Assembly: GCA_032719365.1 (NCBI GenBank)
Contig: CM064873.1
Span: forward strand, 4,684,501 to 4,748,500
Direction of reading: 5' to 3'
Length of the DNA stretch: 64,000 bases
DNA from: Prinsepia uniflora
Lineage: Eukaryota; Streptophyta; Magnoliopsida; Rosales; Rosaceae
A model generated the notes under the pieces. The model worked only from the letters and a program-made list of their open reading frames with translations, ran no database searches and had not been told where the DNA came from. Shown here in pieces: positions 11,208 through 22,939 of this stretch (position 1 is its first letter; every line of letters starts with the position of its first letter). Position numbers and translations under genes: made by a program.

Positions 11208-11879
11208 CCACCAGAACCCTCACTCCAACCACTGGAACCAGCATTCCCAGCACTTGAGCTTCCAGAACTAGGGAATGATAACACCACACTTCATCCACAA
11301 CCTGAACCAAGGAGGTCCTCAAGGTCTAAACGCTCAGCAATCCCACCAAATTATTTAGTGTACTTGCAGGAGACAAAACTTGGTTTTGGGGATGATCAAG
11401 ACCCTTCTACTTACAAAGAGGCAATGGCCAGCCCTCAGGCCACCTTGTGGAAACAAGCAATGGATGAGAAACTTCTCTCAATGGAAAAGAATAGGGTATG
11501 GGATTTGGTTGATCACCAGCAGGATATCAAGCCAATCGGCTGTAAATGGGTATTCAAGACAAAACGTGACTCAAATGGCAAGATTGAGAGGTACAAAGCA
11601 AGACTTGTTGCTAAGGGTTTCACTCAGAGAGAAGGTATTGATTACATGGACACCTTCTCACCTGTCTCTTCCAAAGACTCCCTGAGAATTCTCATGGCCT
11701 TAACCGCCCATTTTGATCTAGAGCTACATCAAATGGATGTCAAAACAGCCTTCCTCAATGGTGATCTCACTGAACACATATTTATGCAACAACCTCCTGG
11801 ATTTATTGAAAGGGGGAAGGAATCCATGATTTGCCAACTCAAGAAGTCCATATATGGTCTGAAACAAGCCTCACGGTAA
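11208..11879 (+). pseudogene. pol: Copia reverse transcriptase, N-terminal half
   Basis: Continues the same frame after the second stop through a proline-rich linker into the RVT_2 domain: GCKWVFKTKRDSNGKIERYKARLVAKGF, then TFSPVS and QMDVKTAFLNGDL, which carries the first catalytic Asp. The frame halts at TAA 11877-11879 directly after KQASR. In the family this position is a glutamine (KQASRQW), so a single C-to-T change of CAA explains it. Confidence 0.9.
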
Positions 11880-12992
11880 TGGTATCTCAAGTTTGATCAG
11901 GTGGTTACTAGTTATGGGTTCACAGAGAACAAGCTAGATGATTGTATCTACCTCAAGGTCACTGGATCAAGGTTTATTTTTCTGATCCTATATGTTGATG
12001 ACATCCTCCTGTCCAGTTCTGACTTACAACTGTTGGAACATACTAAATCGATGTTATCTGCACATTTTGAAATGAAAGATCTGGGTCCAGCACATTTTGT
12101 TCTAGGGATAGAAATAATGAGGGATAGACAGAGGAGACTCTTAGGACTTTCTCAGAGAAATTACATGGAAAGGGTCCTTAAAAGATTCAATATGGAAAGG
12201 TGCTCCAAAGGAGAGGTTCCTGTGAATAAGGGTGACAAATTACACAAGGATCAATGTCCTCAGAATGATTTGGAAAAGTCAATGATGCAAGACAAACCAT
12301 ATGCATCTTTAGTGGGCAGCATAATGTGTGCACAGGTGTGCACCAAACCTGACTTGGCTTTTGCTGTGAGTATGTTGGGCAGGTTTCAAGCAAATCCAGG
12401 AGTGGCTCACTGGACAGCTGGGAAAAAGGTTCTTAGATATCTCCAGAGAACCAAAGATTTCATGATGGTATATGGTGGAACCAATAACCTTGAGTTAGTA
12501 GCCTATTCAGATTCTGATTTAGCTGGTTGCTCTCTGGATAGAAAATATACTGGTGGTTACATTTTTATGATGACAAGAGGGGCAGTATCTTGGAAAACTG
12601 CAAAACAAACCACGATTGCAACATCTACTATGCAAACGGAGTTCATAGCTGTATATGAGGCTACCAAGCAGACAATGTGGCTCAAGAACTTCATGGAACA
12701 GCTTGTGGTGATTGACTCAATCAGCAGACCCATTACTCTCTATTGTGACAACACATCTGCTGTTTTCTTCTTTAAGAACAATAGAAGGACATCTGCCACA
12801 CGGCTAATGGAGGTGAAGTATTTACTGGTACACGAAAAGGTCAAGGAAGGGATTATAGAGGTGATTCACCTGAGCACCAAGTTGATGCTTGCTGATCCTA
12901 TGACAAAGGCACTACCAGTAAATGAATTTAAAGCTCATGTTGCAAACATGGGACTCACTGCCTCTTTTGATTTACTTCATCAATGGGAGTAA
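11880..12992 (+). pseudogene. pol: Copia reverse transcriptase (YVDD) and RNase H, C-terminal half
   Basis: Picks up at WYLKFDQ in the same frame. The RT box ILYVDDILL with the catalytic Asp pair is at about 11985-12010. RNase H follows, with acidic residues in YSDSDLAGC, MQTEFIAVYEA and LYCDNTSAV, and the usual close LADPMTKALP before a natural stop at 12990-12992. Because there is no frameshift between 8820 and 12992, the whole polyprotein is recognisable and damaged only by stops and missense changes. Confidence 0.92.
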
Positions 12993-13545
12993 GGTATTTA
13001 GTTTATTTTAATTGTTTTGAACTGTGGAACTCATATGTGTTTTTCAAATACCAAACTTGATTATTTCATAAAGGGAACAAGCAATGGCAGTAATTGTGAG
13101 TGGTTACATTTAGTGCATCAGATTGTATCAATTGTGCATTAAACTCATAAGCTTTTGTTTTGGTTGTCCTGTTAGAAACTGCAAGTATTTTGGTTTTGAA
13201 TGAGTGGATCATTGTTACCTTGGTTTTCTATTTTGGTTTAAATGAATTCCCAGTAAGTTTCATGATTGCTGTTAAGAAATGATCAAAACGTGAGAGCATT
13301 GTTGATGCAGTGCTTGCTGGTCCTATTTAGACCAGGAATTGCAGCATTGTGCTGTTGTCATGTGCTCATAGTGGCTGTGAGACAATGATGCAGAGTTGCA
13401 TCAAAGCTCTCATGATTCTGTGAGTATGGGACAACCGTGACAGCTGTGAATAGGATTCAGTTTAGTTAATTTTGGATTCTGTGATCACTGTTGGGATGAG
13501 TCAATTGTGAACTTGCAAGGTCCTTCTTCTACTCAAGTGGGAGAA
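12993..13545 (+). other. Copia 3' internal sequence with polypurine tract
   Basis: Non-coding tail between pol and the 3' LTR. AAGTGGGAGAA (13535-13545) directly abuts the LTR start and is the polypurine tract that primes plus-strand synthesis. Nothing else is recognised here. Confidence 0.8.
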
Positions 13546-13586
13546 TGTAAGAAGTTTGAGTATAAGTTGATGGCCTGGGATGCAAG
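13546..13586 (+). repeat. Copia 3' LTR, left fragment (41 bp)
   Basis: TGTAAGAAGTTTGAG... matches the first 41 bases of the 5' LTR with one substitution, then is cut after GCAAG by element A. The remainder of the LTR is at 60861-61320. Confidence 0.95.
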
Positions 13587-14103
13587 TGACACGACCCATC
13601 CCAATTCCCCCGGGGATTACCGTGGAATGTGTCATGCTCCCGTCTGACAAGAGGTGTCAGACAAGGGATAACCTGTTTCCACTGCCCAAACGGGCTTCCA
13701 GAGTGATAAATGATCGATGGAGGAGGTGTGCGATGTCCCAGTCTCTGCTGCAGTCGCTTCCGGAATCAACCTGAAGGGCATTAAAAACCAAAGCTGTGAG
13801 TGGACGAAAATAAACAAGTTTGTTTAAAACATTTGTAAAGACATTTATGCCCCTCAGTAAAAACATATGCATGCACCAAAAACCAATAACCACGTATTTA
13901 TTTAGAAATAACCATTAGGGCCTTAGCCCGGACACCAAAACATAGTTTCGGATCCCAAAAGTCAATCCAAGAGTTATTTCATAAATCCAGTAAGATACAT
14001 TTATTATTTTTCCATCTCCGGCATGTCCCTGACGTCATATCTCACGGTATTAAGCAACGCGTGCTGCCCGGGGTCTCACCGGGTTCATATCTCTGACATC
14101 CCC

Positions 14104-17066
14104 TGACAGGACCCATCCCAATCCCCCCGGGATTAACGTGGGATGACTCTGCTCCCGTTTGACACGGAGTGTCAGACAAGGGATATTTCCGACCTTTGCC
14201 CTCCCGGGCTATCAGAGTACGCCAGGATCCGGTGGAGGTATGTGATATCTCGGTCTCTGCTACAGTCCACATCGTATCCAACCTGAAGGGTATTAAAAAT
14301 AGAAAGACTGTGAGTGGACAAAAATAAAGAGTTTATAAAAACATTTCCATAAAAGACCTTTATATCCTTCACTAAAAAGCATGCATGCATAGTAAAACCA
14401 TTTATCCAATCATATATTTTAAAACATCCATAAATAGGGTCACAACCCCAAGTTCCTTAAATACAAGTCACACGGGCGCCTGCCCAAAACCAATTTATAG
14501 AAAACCAGAACATAGTAAACATATGTGGGATCTCAGCCCAAATCCATTTCAGGAGTTCATTATAAACACAATTTTCAAAACCCATTGAAATCATGTTTAT
14601 CCATTATATTCATATCCAGAACCTGTCACGGTGAAATAGAGCCACGTGTGCTAACCGGGGTCTCAAACCCAAGTCTCTCCAGGGTCCACCCAGGTCAAAG
14701 TCCGTAGATCTATGACCCTCCCTGGAGGTAACGAACCATGCCCATCCTGAGAGTAAGGAACCCAACTGGGGGGCGACTCTACTCAGTCAGTGCTCCGTGA
14801 CTACTCCGGGGTCCACCCAGGCCAACGACCCTCCCCGGAGGAGACAATCATATATAAAAGATGGAATATGAAAAACCTTTTGAAATCATTCTTGAAACCT
14901 TCCAAGGATTCATGCCTGGCCCCCATAAGCCGTCATGAACCATAAAAGCCTTTTATGGGTTCATGCCGGTTCCCATAAACCGTCATGACCAGTAAATCCA
15001 TTTTTAACGATTCATGCTGGTTCCCATAAACTGCCATGAACCATAAAAACCATTGGTAACACATAATTGGGCCCTAGGCCCGAATCCACATAGAAACTGG
15101 ACCTCAATTCCGAATCGTAAACCAATTGGGCCTCCGGCCCGATTCCGTAAATCAAATGGACCTCAAGTCCGAGAATTACCTTTTCAAATCCAAAATCATT
15201 TCATGAAATCATATCCAAAACCACAAGAATGGAAAAATCAGTGTAAAACCGGAAAACCTCGATTTACGTGCAAGCACGTAAATCGCCTCAAAATACGTGA
15301 AACCATATAAATCACAAGCATCCAAATCAACATCATAAAATCATATTCATAATCCATTTGGAAATCCAAAACCATTTCATTTAGACCAGTAAAGACATAC
15401 AGCCCCGTATAGGCACCGTATAGGGCCGAAACCTCGAAATACGTGCCTATACGTAACCATACATCCAAATGCACTCATGGCATCACAAACAAGTATTTAA
15501 AACATATAATAAACATTTATGCATGCACCAATTTAGAAAACAAGGTCCACTCACAGACCGTCTGAAGCCACACCTCGATACGTGTGCCATACGGTTCCCC
15601 GAGCCGATCACCGTCACCGGGACTTCCAAACCTGTCCAAATTAATTTAGAGGGTTAATAACTACTTATATAACCCCTCACTAAAGCCCCGTAATTTTCTG
15701 GAATTTCTAACTATTTTTAAAACCGAACCTAAACCTTCCGATGCCCCGAAACATATCGAGACGGTGTCCGATTGACACGAAACCAGTCCCAAAATGTTCG
15801 TTACATCGAATAGAAGATTTCACATGTTGGACACATCCCCAAATTCTCCCCTACGCACCCGTACGCGCCGCCTGAAGTGGCTGCGCGTGGGCCTCACACG
15901 CCGCTACAGTGCATCTTCTTCCTTCGATCGAACCGGTCCAGCCGGTTCACTCTGTACAATCCGGTCCAACTGGACCGGCGTGACCGGTCCGGCCCTCCTA
16001 CTCCCTCATTTTCGGTCCTTTTTCTTCCTAATCGATTCTAAACTTCCTAATATGATCCTAGGAACATGTTTGGATGATCAAAACAAAGAAAAACCCAAAG
16101 AACCCGAGGTTTGATTTTTGAACCTCACGGTTCAGTTTTTTCCATTTTCCTCCCACGGCTTCTCAGCCGTCAACCACCACCAAAACCACCTTAAAACTGT
16201 CCTAGAAACCTAACTAACTCATCCTAATCTTCCAAAAGCAACCCTAATATCGAAATCAATTACAAGGGGAAAAATGTCCTTACCGTGCACCCGCACGGGT
16301 TCGTGGCTCCACCGCCCACGGCGGCTCCTTCCTGGGCCGGCCACTGCTTCCAATATCCTCCTCACTCTCTGGTCTCAGTCCTGGTCGAAATGGATGGGTT
16401 TTGGTTTGCACAGAGATGGAGAGAAATGGTGAGAAAATGAGATCGGGGAAGATGGTTTTGAAACGGAGAAAATGGAATGGAAAGCACGGTGCATGAATCA
16501 ATTTGGGTGTCCATTGGATGGGTGACACTTGTCACTCATCCATTGGCATCAGGACAAATATCTGGGCCCACTAGAGACAAAACTGTACTTTTCGTCTCGT
16601 AAAACGTGTTGCTGGGAATAGTATCCCGAAACTTTCGTGAACCGTAACTTCGCCGTCGAACGTCCGAATTCGACGTGCCACCTGTCTACGGATTTGTATC
16701 GTCCTTATCTACGTAATAGTCCTCGGCCCTCGGTCATCGGACATCCCGATCAAAAAGTCAACTTTTGACCCCTTTTAACCAAAATTACCAAAATGCCCCT
16801 AAGCTTCCGAACGTCATAACTTCCTCCTCGAACGTCGGAATTGAACGTACCACCTGTCTATGAACTCGTGACGTCACGAAATACGTCACCGTCATCGGTC
16901 AAAGTCCATTTGACCGCCCGATCGAAAAGTCAACGTTTTGCCACGATCAAGGGCAAAACGGTCATTTTGCATCGTTCGTCCGATTTCGCTCTACTAATCA
17001 CGGATTAGCCTCAATAATCGTGATTAGTCACTAATCTAATCATGGAATTTGGGACGGGTCGTTACA
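14104..17066 (-). mobile_element. Solo LTR 2 (related family), in the element A 3' LTR
   Basis: 2963 bp, from TGACAGGACCCATCCC to GGGACGGGTCGTTACA, flanked by TCCCC duplications (14099-14103, 17067-17071). The uninterrupted site is seen at about 42746-42760 in the sister LTR. There is no internal domain, primer site or coding sequence, as expected after LTR-LTR recombination. It contains a 26-bp ACGTG hairpin (15260-15285) and GGGCC/GGACC-type short palindromes near 15067-15165. Confidence 0.88.
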
Positions 17067-19740
17067 TCCCCGATGTCTGACGTTCTTGACATCTAATGAT
17101 AGCAATCCTGCTCCTGGATCACTATACGGTCCGGCTGCTCCGTACAATGACCCCTCGCAGACAATGCACCGTGACTTCTCCAGTGTCCTCGACACTTGGA
17201 GGAGACCAGTATATATCCTCGTATCGAGATGGTTTTATGGAACACATTTTATTATTCATTTCCAACATATCACAAGGGCCCTGCCCCGAATTTCCATAAA
17301 ACCGTCATAAGTCCAAATAGTTGATTATCAAATCCGAAATCATTTATTCAATTCCATTTTAGGGTCCCCGACCCGAAATCACATATATAAATCAACTGGG
17401 CCCCTGGCCCGATTTCATAAGTCAACTGGGCCCTTGGCCCGATTACTTAAATCAATTGGGCCCCTGGCCCGAATTCACTTTATCAAATCCGTAACCGTTT
17501 CATGAAATCATATCCGAACCACAATTATGGAAATCAGTGCAAATCCAGAAAACTTCGATTTACGTGCAACACGTAAATCGCCTCGAAATGCGTGAAATCA
17601 TATAAATTCACTGATATCCAAAGTAAACCATAAAATCACAATTATAACAATCATGAAACAGTTATGCATGCATTGAATTTATAAAACCAATGTCCACTCA
17701 CAGACTGTTTAACCGAGCGCCTTGATACGCGTGCCATAGGCCTTCCCGGGCCACATCACTATCACCGGGACTCCCAATCCTGTTCAAATCACATTAGAGG
17801 GTCACTAACCTCTTCATTAACATCCTATTAAAGTCCCGTAATTGTAACGACCCGTCCCGAATTTCGGGATTAGATTAGTGACTAATCTTGATTAGTGAGG
17901 TTGATCGGTGGTTAGTAGGGCGAAATCGGACAAAATGTGCAAAATGACCGTTTTGCCCTTGGTCGTGGGCAAAATGTTGACTTTTGATCGGGCGATCAAA
18001 TGGACTTTGACCGATGATCGTGACGTAGTTCGGGACGTCACGAGTTCATAGACAGGTGGCACGTTCGATTCCGACATTCGAGGAGGAAGTTATGATGTTC
18101 GGAAGTCGAGGGGCCTTTTGGTAATTTGGCATGTTATGGGCCAAATGTTGACTTTTTGACCGGGAGGTCCAATGGACGAGGGCCAAGGACCGTTACGTAG
18201 GTCTCGTCGATACGAATCCAATGACAGGCGGCATGCCGAAATCGGAGATTCGACGACGATGTTATGGTCAAGGAAACGAATTAACGAACCGAGGCTTCGA
18301 TTAAAATAATAATAAAATAATTAATAGTAACCGATGACTGTGCACATCCGGATGAGTGACAAGTGTCACCCATCCCTTGTTTCCAGCTCCATGTTTCCCT
18401 CCCAACACCATCATTACAACATCATCATTTCTCCTTCATCATTTCTTCCATTTTCTCCCTCATTTTCTCTTCTTTGTTTTCTTACCCGTGAGCATTGAGC
18501 AGCAGAAATTGGGAGAATTGAGTCCCCTTCACAATTGAGTTTGAGAGTGTGAAATTGAGAGGTTTAAGGGTTGTTCTTAGCTGAGAAAATCGCGAGGGAC
18601 AGAGTAAAGGAGACGGGAGCCGAAATCGAATTTTTAGAAAATTTGGGGGAAAATTCAAATGTCGAGTGATGGGCTTTGAGCAATTGAGCTCACTTCGAGC
18701 TTTCTGAGATCACAACGATCAGAATCGTCGAAAGAACGAGAAGAATTGGCCACCAATTGGCTCTGAACAGACCGGGTGACAGTAAGGAAAATTCGAAGTC
18801 GAGTCGTGATCTTGGAGCAATCAAACGGTGTAATTGATGTGGGGAAACTACTTCTCATGATCCAGTGATTCTTCTGGGTGCATCAATTGGAAGAAACCGG
18901 TTGAGATTGACGGAATTCCATGATTGCACAGTGACGGGTGTTCTTCATTGTTCATCATGGAATCGATGCATTTTAGGTAAGTTTTTGTGTAATCATCGAT
19001 ACAGAACTCTAATTGAACTAAGAATGAAGCTAACTGAATGCTCAATTGATGAAATCAGTGTCGAATTGATAGGATTGGAACCGGGTCGTCTCGCGGGCTA
19101 ATTGGACCCGTTTACCAGACATACGGGTTAGGATGATGCATTGTAGCAGGCGCGTGGGTTTCATGCGCATCCACTCACGGCGGCGCGTGACGGCGCGTGG
19201 GCACGAATCTTGAGGTGAGGTCAACATGACTTCTGTCCTATTTAATGTAACGAACATTTTGGGATTAGTTTCGTGTCGATCGGACACCGTCTCGATATTG
19301 TTCGGGACGTCCGAAGGTTTTAAATCAAGTTTAAAAATAATTAAAAATTCGGAAAAATTACGGGACTTTGATAGGATGTTAATGAAGAGGTTAGTGACCC
19401 TCTAATGTGATTTGGACAGGATTGGGAGTCCCGGTGATAGTGGTGTGGCCCGGGAGGGCCGATGGCACGCGTATCGAGGCATACCGTTAAAACGGTATGT
19501 GAGTGGACTTTGGTTTTATAAATCCTATGCATGCTTAAATGTGTTATATGTTTTATATACGTGATTTCTATGATGGTGATTATGAGTATTGATTTCGAGT
19601 ATGTTGCACGTATTTCGAGGTATTTTCCGTATTTCACGTATATCGAGGTTAACGGTTTTATTGTGGTTTTATATGCTTATGGCTTAATGGCTTGATAAAT
19701 AATGTGATAAAAAGGGTTTTGGAATTGGAAAGATGAACTC

Positions 19741-20074
19741 GGGCTTGGGGCCCAATTATTTTGGAAACCTCGGACTTGGAGTCCATTTGAGTTAATGAAA
19801 TCGGACTGGGGGCCCAGTTGCTTACGAAATCGGGCCAGGGGCCCAGTTGTTATGAAATCGGGCTGAGACCCATTTGAGTGATATTATCGGGCCAGGGGCC
19901 CAGTTGTTTTATATAGTCGGGTCGTGGGCCCAGTGGTTTATAAAATCGGGCATGAGGCCCAGTTGGATTATAATGGTAATTTCGGGTCAGGGACCCTATG
20001 TTTAATAATTGTGATTTCGGGTCAGGGACCCTAAATGGAATTATGTTGTTCTATGGAAATTTCGGGCAGGGCCC
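19741..20074 (+). repeat. About 30-bp periodic array of GGGCC-NGG-GGCCC palindromes
   Basis: Eleven units start at 19741, 19772, 19803, 19832, 19860, 19889, 19919, 19948, 19984, 20019 and 20064. The first eight are spaced 28-31 bp. Most are 13 bases with a five-base stem and a three-base centre. Stems change in matched pairs: GGGCC/GGCCC, GGACT/AGTCC and GGGTC/GACCC. Some units are imperfect. Related arrays lie in the other LTRs, such as 17361-17475 and 23852-23996. Confidence 0.85.
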
Positions 20075-20259
20075 ATTGTAATGATGTGATAAAAGGAATA
20101 AATAAAACTGTTTTCCATATACCATCTTGATACAAGGATATATGATGGTCTACTCCAGATGTCTGGGACACTGGGGAAGTCACGGTGCATTGCCTGCGAG
20201 GGGTCATTGTACGGAGCAGCCGGACTGTATGATGACTCAGGAGCAGGATTGCTATGATT

Positions 20260-20397
20260 GACGTCTGGGACGTCAGACATCTGGGATGTCAAAAACATGG
20301 ACCCGGAGAGACCCCGGGCAGCACGCGTCGCTTATTATACCGTGAGATATGACGTCAGGGACGTCAAGCGTCAGGGACTCTAAGCATCAGGGATGCT
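20260..20397 (+). repeat. Two clusters of 15-bp covarying palindromes (NGG centre)
   Basis: Units: GACGTCTGGGACGTC (20260-20274), GACATCTGGGATGTC (20276-20290), GACGTCAGGGACGTC (20351-20365), AGCGTCAGGGACTCT (20367-20381, imperfect) and AGCATCAGGGATGCT (20383-20397). One base separates neighbours within a cluster. Same two-plus-three layout at 35103-35133/35192-35238 in LTR C. Confidence 0.9.
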
Positions 20398-22522
20398 GGT
20401 GATGGTAATGGTAAATATGGATTAAAGAATCTATAAAATGGCTTATCGGTTGGATATGTGTTTTATGGTAAAAATGGATTATTGGTTATGAAATGGTATG
20501 TCGGGTCGGGGACCCTAAATGGTTTTGGATTTATGGATTTATATTTATGGTTTTGGGCGGTGGCCCACATGGTTTTAATATGTCTGGTTGTGGTATTCCA
20601 CAGTTTTGGGATGAGTTCCCACACTTGGTTTTAAGTTAACGGTTTTTGGGCTAAGGCCCTAATGGCTCGGTTGAGCAAACTTTTTGGTTACTGGTTTTCG
20701 TGGCATGCATACGTTTTTATTGGAGGGCATAAATGTCTTATAAATGTATTTAATGAACTTATTGATTTTCGTCCACACACAGCTTTTGGTTTTTAATGCC
20801 CTTCAGGTTGATTACGGATGCGACTGCAGCAGAGACTGGGACATTGTACGTCTCCTCCATCGATCCTTGCGCACTCTGGAAGCCCCGTTTGGGCAGTGAC
20901 TGTTGATTATCCCTTATCCGACACCCCTTGTTGGAAGGGAGCAGGGCACATTCCACGGTAATCCCGGGGGGATTGGGATGGGTCCTGTCAGTAATTTTCT
21001 CGAATTTTTAAGTATTTTTTAACTGGATTTAAAACCTTCGGACATCCCGAACAATATTGAGACGGTGTCCGATCGACACGAAACCAAACCCAAAATGTTA
21101 GTTACATTGCATAGGACAAAAGTCATGTTGACCTCACCTCGAGATTCGTGCCCATGCGCCGTCATGCTCCGCCGTGAGTGGCTGCGCGTGAAAGCCACGC
21201 GCCTGCTACAGTGACTGCTACAGTCACCATCTTCACCCGTATGACTGGTAAACGAGTCTGATTACCCGCGACCTGACCTGGCCAGAACCAGTCAATTCAA
21301 GCTCGATTCCTTCCGTTTTTTATCCTAAAACAATCATCAACCAAATAATTTTAGTTCTGTGTCAATGATCAACCTCGACATGGATTAAATCGACCAATCC
21401 ATGCCTGAACAGCCAAACGGGTCGTCGTTAGTAACTCACCCAACTCAAGTCCATTTTCAAATTAACTTCACAGGAAGTATACTAGGACCCAAACGAACCC
21501 AAAAGCACAACCAATTGAACAAGAGCTCACCTAGAAGTCGTCGTCCACACCACTGCATTTCCCTGAAAACAGTGGCCACCGTCCCAGCTCAACCGTGGCT
21601 AGTTCCCATCGAAAATGATATGGCTGAGCTCCAGACACTCCCAGAAAGCTAAACCCGTCCTTGGTTTGGTCCAACAAGGCTCAGAAATTAAATTCTGAAT
21701 TTTCCCTCCAAGAACCCGAAAATGGTTTCTCACGGTTTCCTCCCCAATTCGACAACCACACAAGCTCAGAATGATCCTCACAACTCACTCACAATGTTTT
21801 TAATTCAATCGAGTCGTTAAAAGTGCCACAAAGCACCACGCAGGTCCACTGTGTAAAGGTTCCTGCACTGACCCGAAACCATTATTAAATGGTGTCCATG
21901 TTCTTCAAGTCAGTTGCCAACCCAGAACACATGCCTCCACTACCTCAAAGCTGTCCCAAATCATTCATTAATGTTAAACAACCCGTGAGATCGATCGCAC
22001 AAAACACCCCATTTTCACGGCTGTTGATCAACAGTGCACAGTGAAAATTACAATTCTGCCCCTGCACAGTAAATTACCAAAATGCCCCTCACGCATCCAG
22101 ACCCGTAACTCGGTCATACATACTCTGATTGATGCGTGCCGCCTGTCTACGGACTCAGAGCATCGAGACCATTCTAACGGTCCTCGGTCCTCGGCCATCG
22201 AACCTGCCGATCAAAAAGTCAACATTTCCCCTTATTTCGTTCAAATTACGAAAATGCCCGTGAACTTCCGTACATCATAACTTTCACCACGAACATCGGA
22301 ATCGAACGTGCCACCTGTCTATGAACTCGTGACGTCCCAAACTACGTCACGGTCATCGGTCAAAGTCCGTTTGACCATCCGAATTAAAAGTCAACGTTTT
22401 GCCCACGCCTCGGGGCAAAACGGTCATTTTGCACAATTCGTCCGAAATCACTCAACTAATCCCAGATTAGTAAATCATAATTAAATATTATTAAATCCCG
22501 ATATTCGGGACGGGTCGTTACA

Positions 22523-22939
22523 ACCTTCCCTCCTTAAAGAATTTCGTCCTCGAAATTACCAACAACCTTATTCCACAACCACCTTGTGGAAACATTTCGA
22601 CCTCATACCATGTGTACACCTGTACACCCACTTACTGGGACAACACCAGCCTCGTCTGTACCCAGACATCCCATCACAGTCTTATGTCATAATAGCAACA
22701 CTCGACCATCTCGAGTGAAATTGATCACCTGATCCGCGATAAAATCGCTTAACCATTAAGCTGACTCCTTCAGCTAGATGGTTCCTTTCCATTGCTAATA
22801 CATCCTCACATCTGCTCCCATTGGGAGTCGCCAAATCCCACTTGTCAGTCCATGCTGACACTACCATCCAAACTGTCACCGCTAAGCTTTACCACCCTAG
22901 TAAAGTCCCAACCATCTGCCAGTTAGTGACAACACCACG
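22523..22939 (-). other. Element A internal domain, polypurine-tract end
   Basis: Starts with the complement of the polypurine tract (AACCTTCCCTCC) and matches the same end of elements B (25638 onward) and C (complement of about 38973-39389). It is non-coding. It is cut after CCACG (22935-22939) by element B, and the sequence resumes at 32066. Confidence 0.85.

Larger units (their letters stand above)
17843..20990 (+). mobile_element. Solo LTR 3 (related family), plus orientation
   Basis: 3148 bp, from TGTAACGACCCGTCCC to GGGATGGGTCCTGTCA, flanked by perfect GTAAT duplications (17838-17842, 20991-20995). The empty site is seen in the sister LTR near 43485. It carries the clearest palindrome arrays of the window (19741-20074 and 20260-20397). 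No primer site, polypurine tract or coding region is present, hence solo. Confidence 0.9.
13587..22522 (-). repeat. Element A 3' LTR, split by solo LTRs 2 and 3
   Basis: Runs from TGACACGACCCATCCC to CGGGTCGTTACA, directly followed by the complement of the AGGGAAGGT polypurine tract. The LTR pieces are 13587-14103, 17072-17842 and 20996-22522. They line up with the element's other LTR (from 42205), which is intact at both split points and so gives the pre-insertion sequence. Short open frames here, such as 13580-13774, are not supported as genes. Confidence 0.88.

Noticed and set aside
19741..20074. A CRISPR-like array suggested by palindromic units every 30 bp
   Set aside because: The units are degenerate with no exact repeat, linkers are also repeated rather than unique, no cas genes exist, and the setting is a plant LTR.
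17843..20990. A giant MITE or TIR DNA transposon, because ends are inverted (TGTAACGACCC/GGGTCCTGTCA)
   Set aside because: The same sequence occurs as the paired LTRs of elements A, B and C next to a tRNA-iMet primer site and polypurine tract, with 5-bp duplications, so it is a solo LTR.
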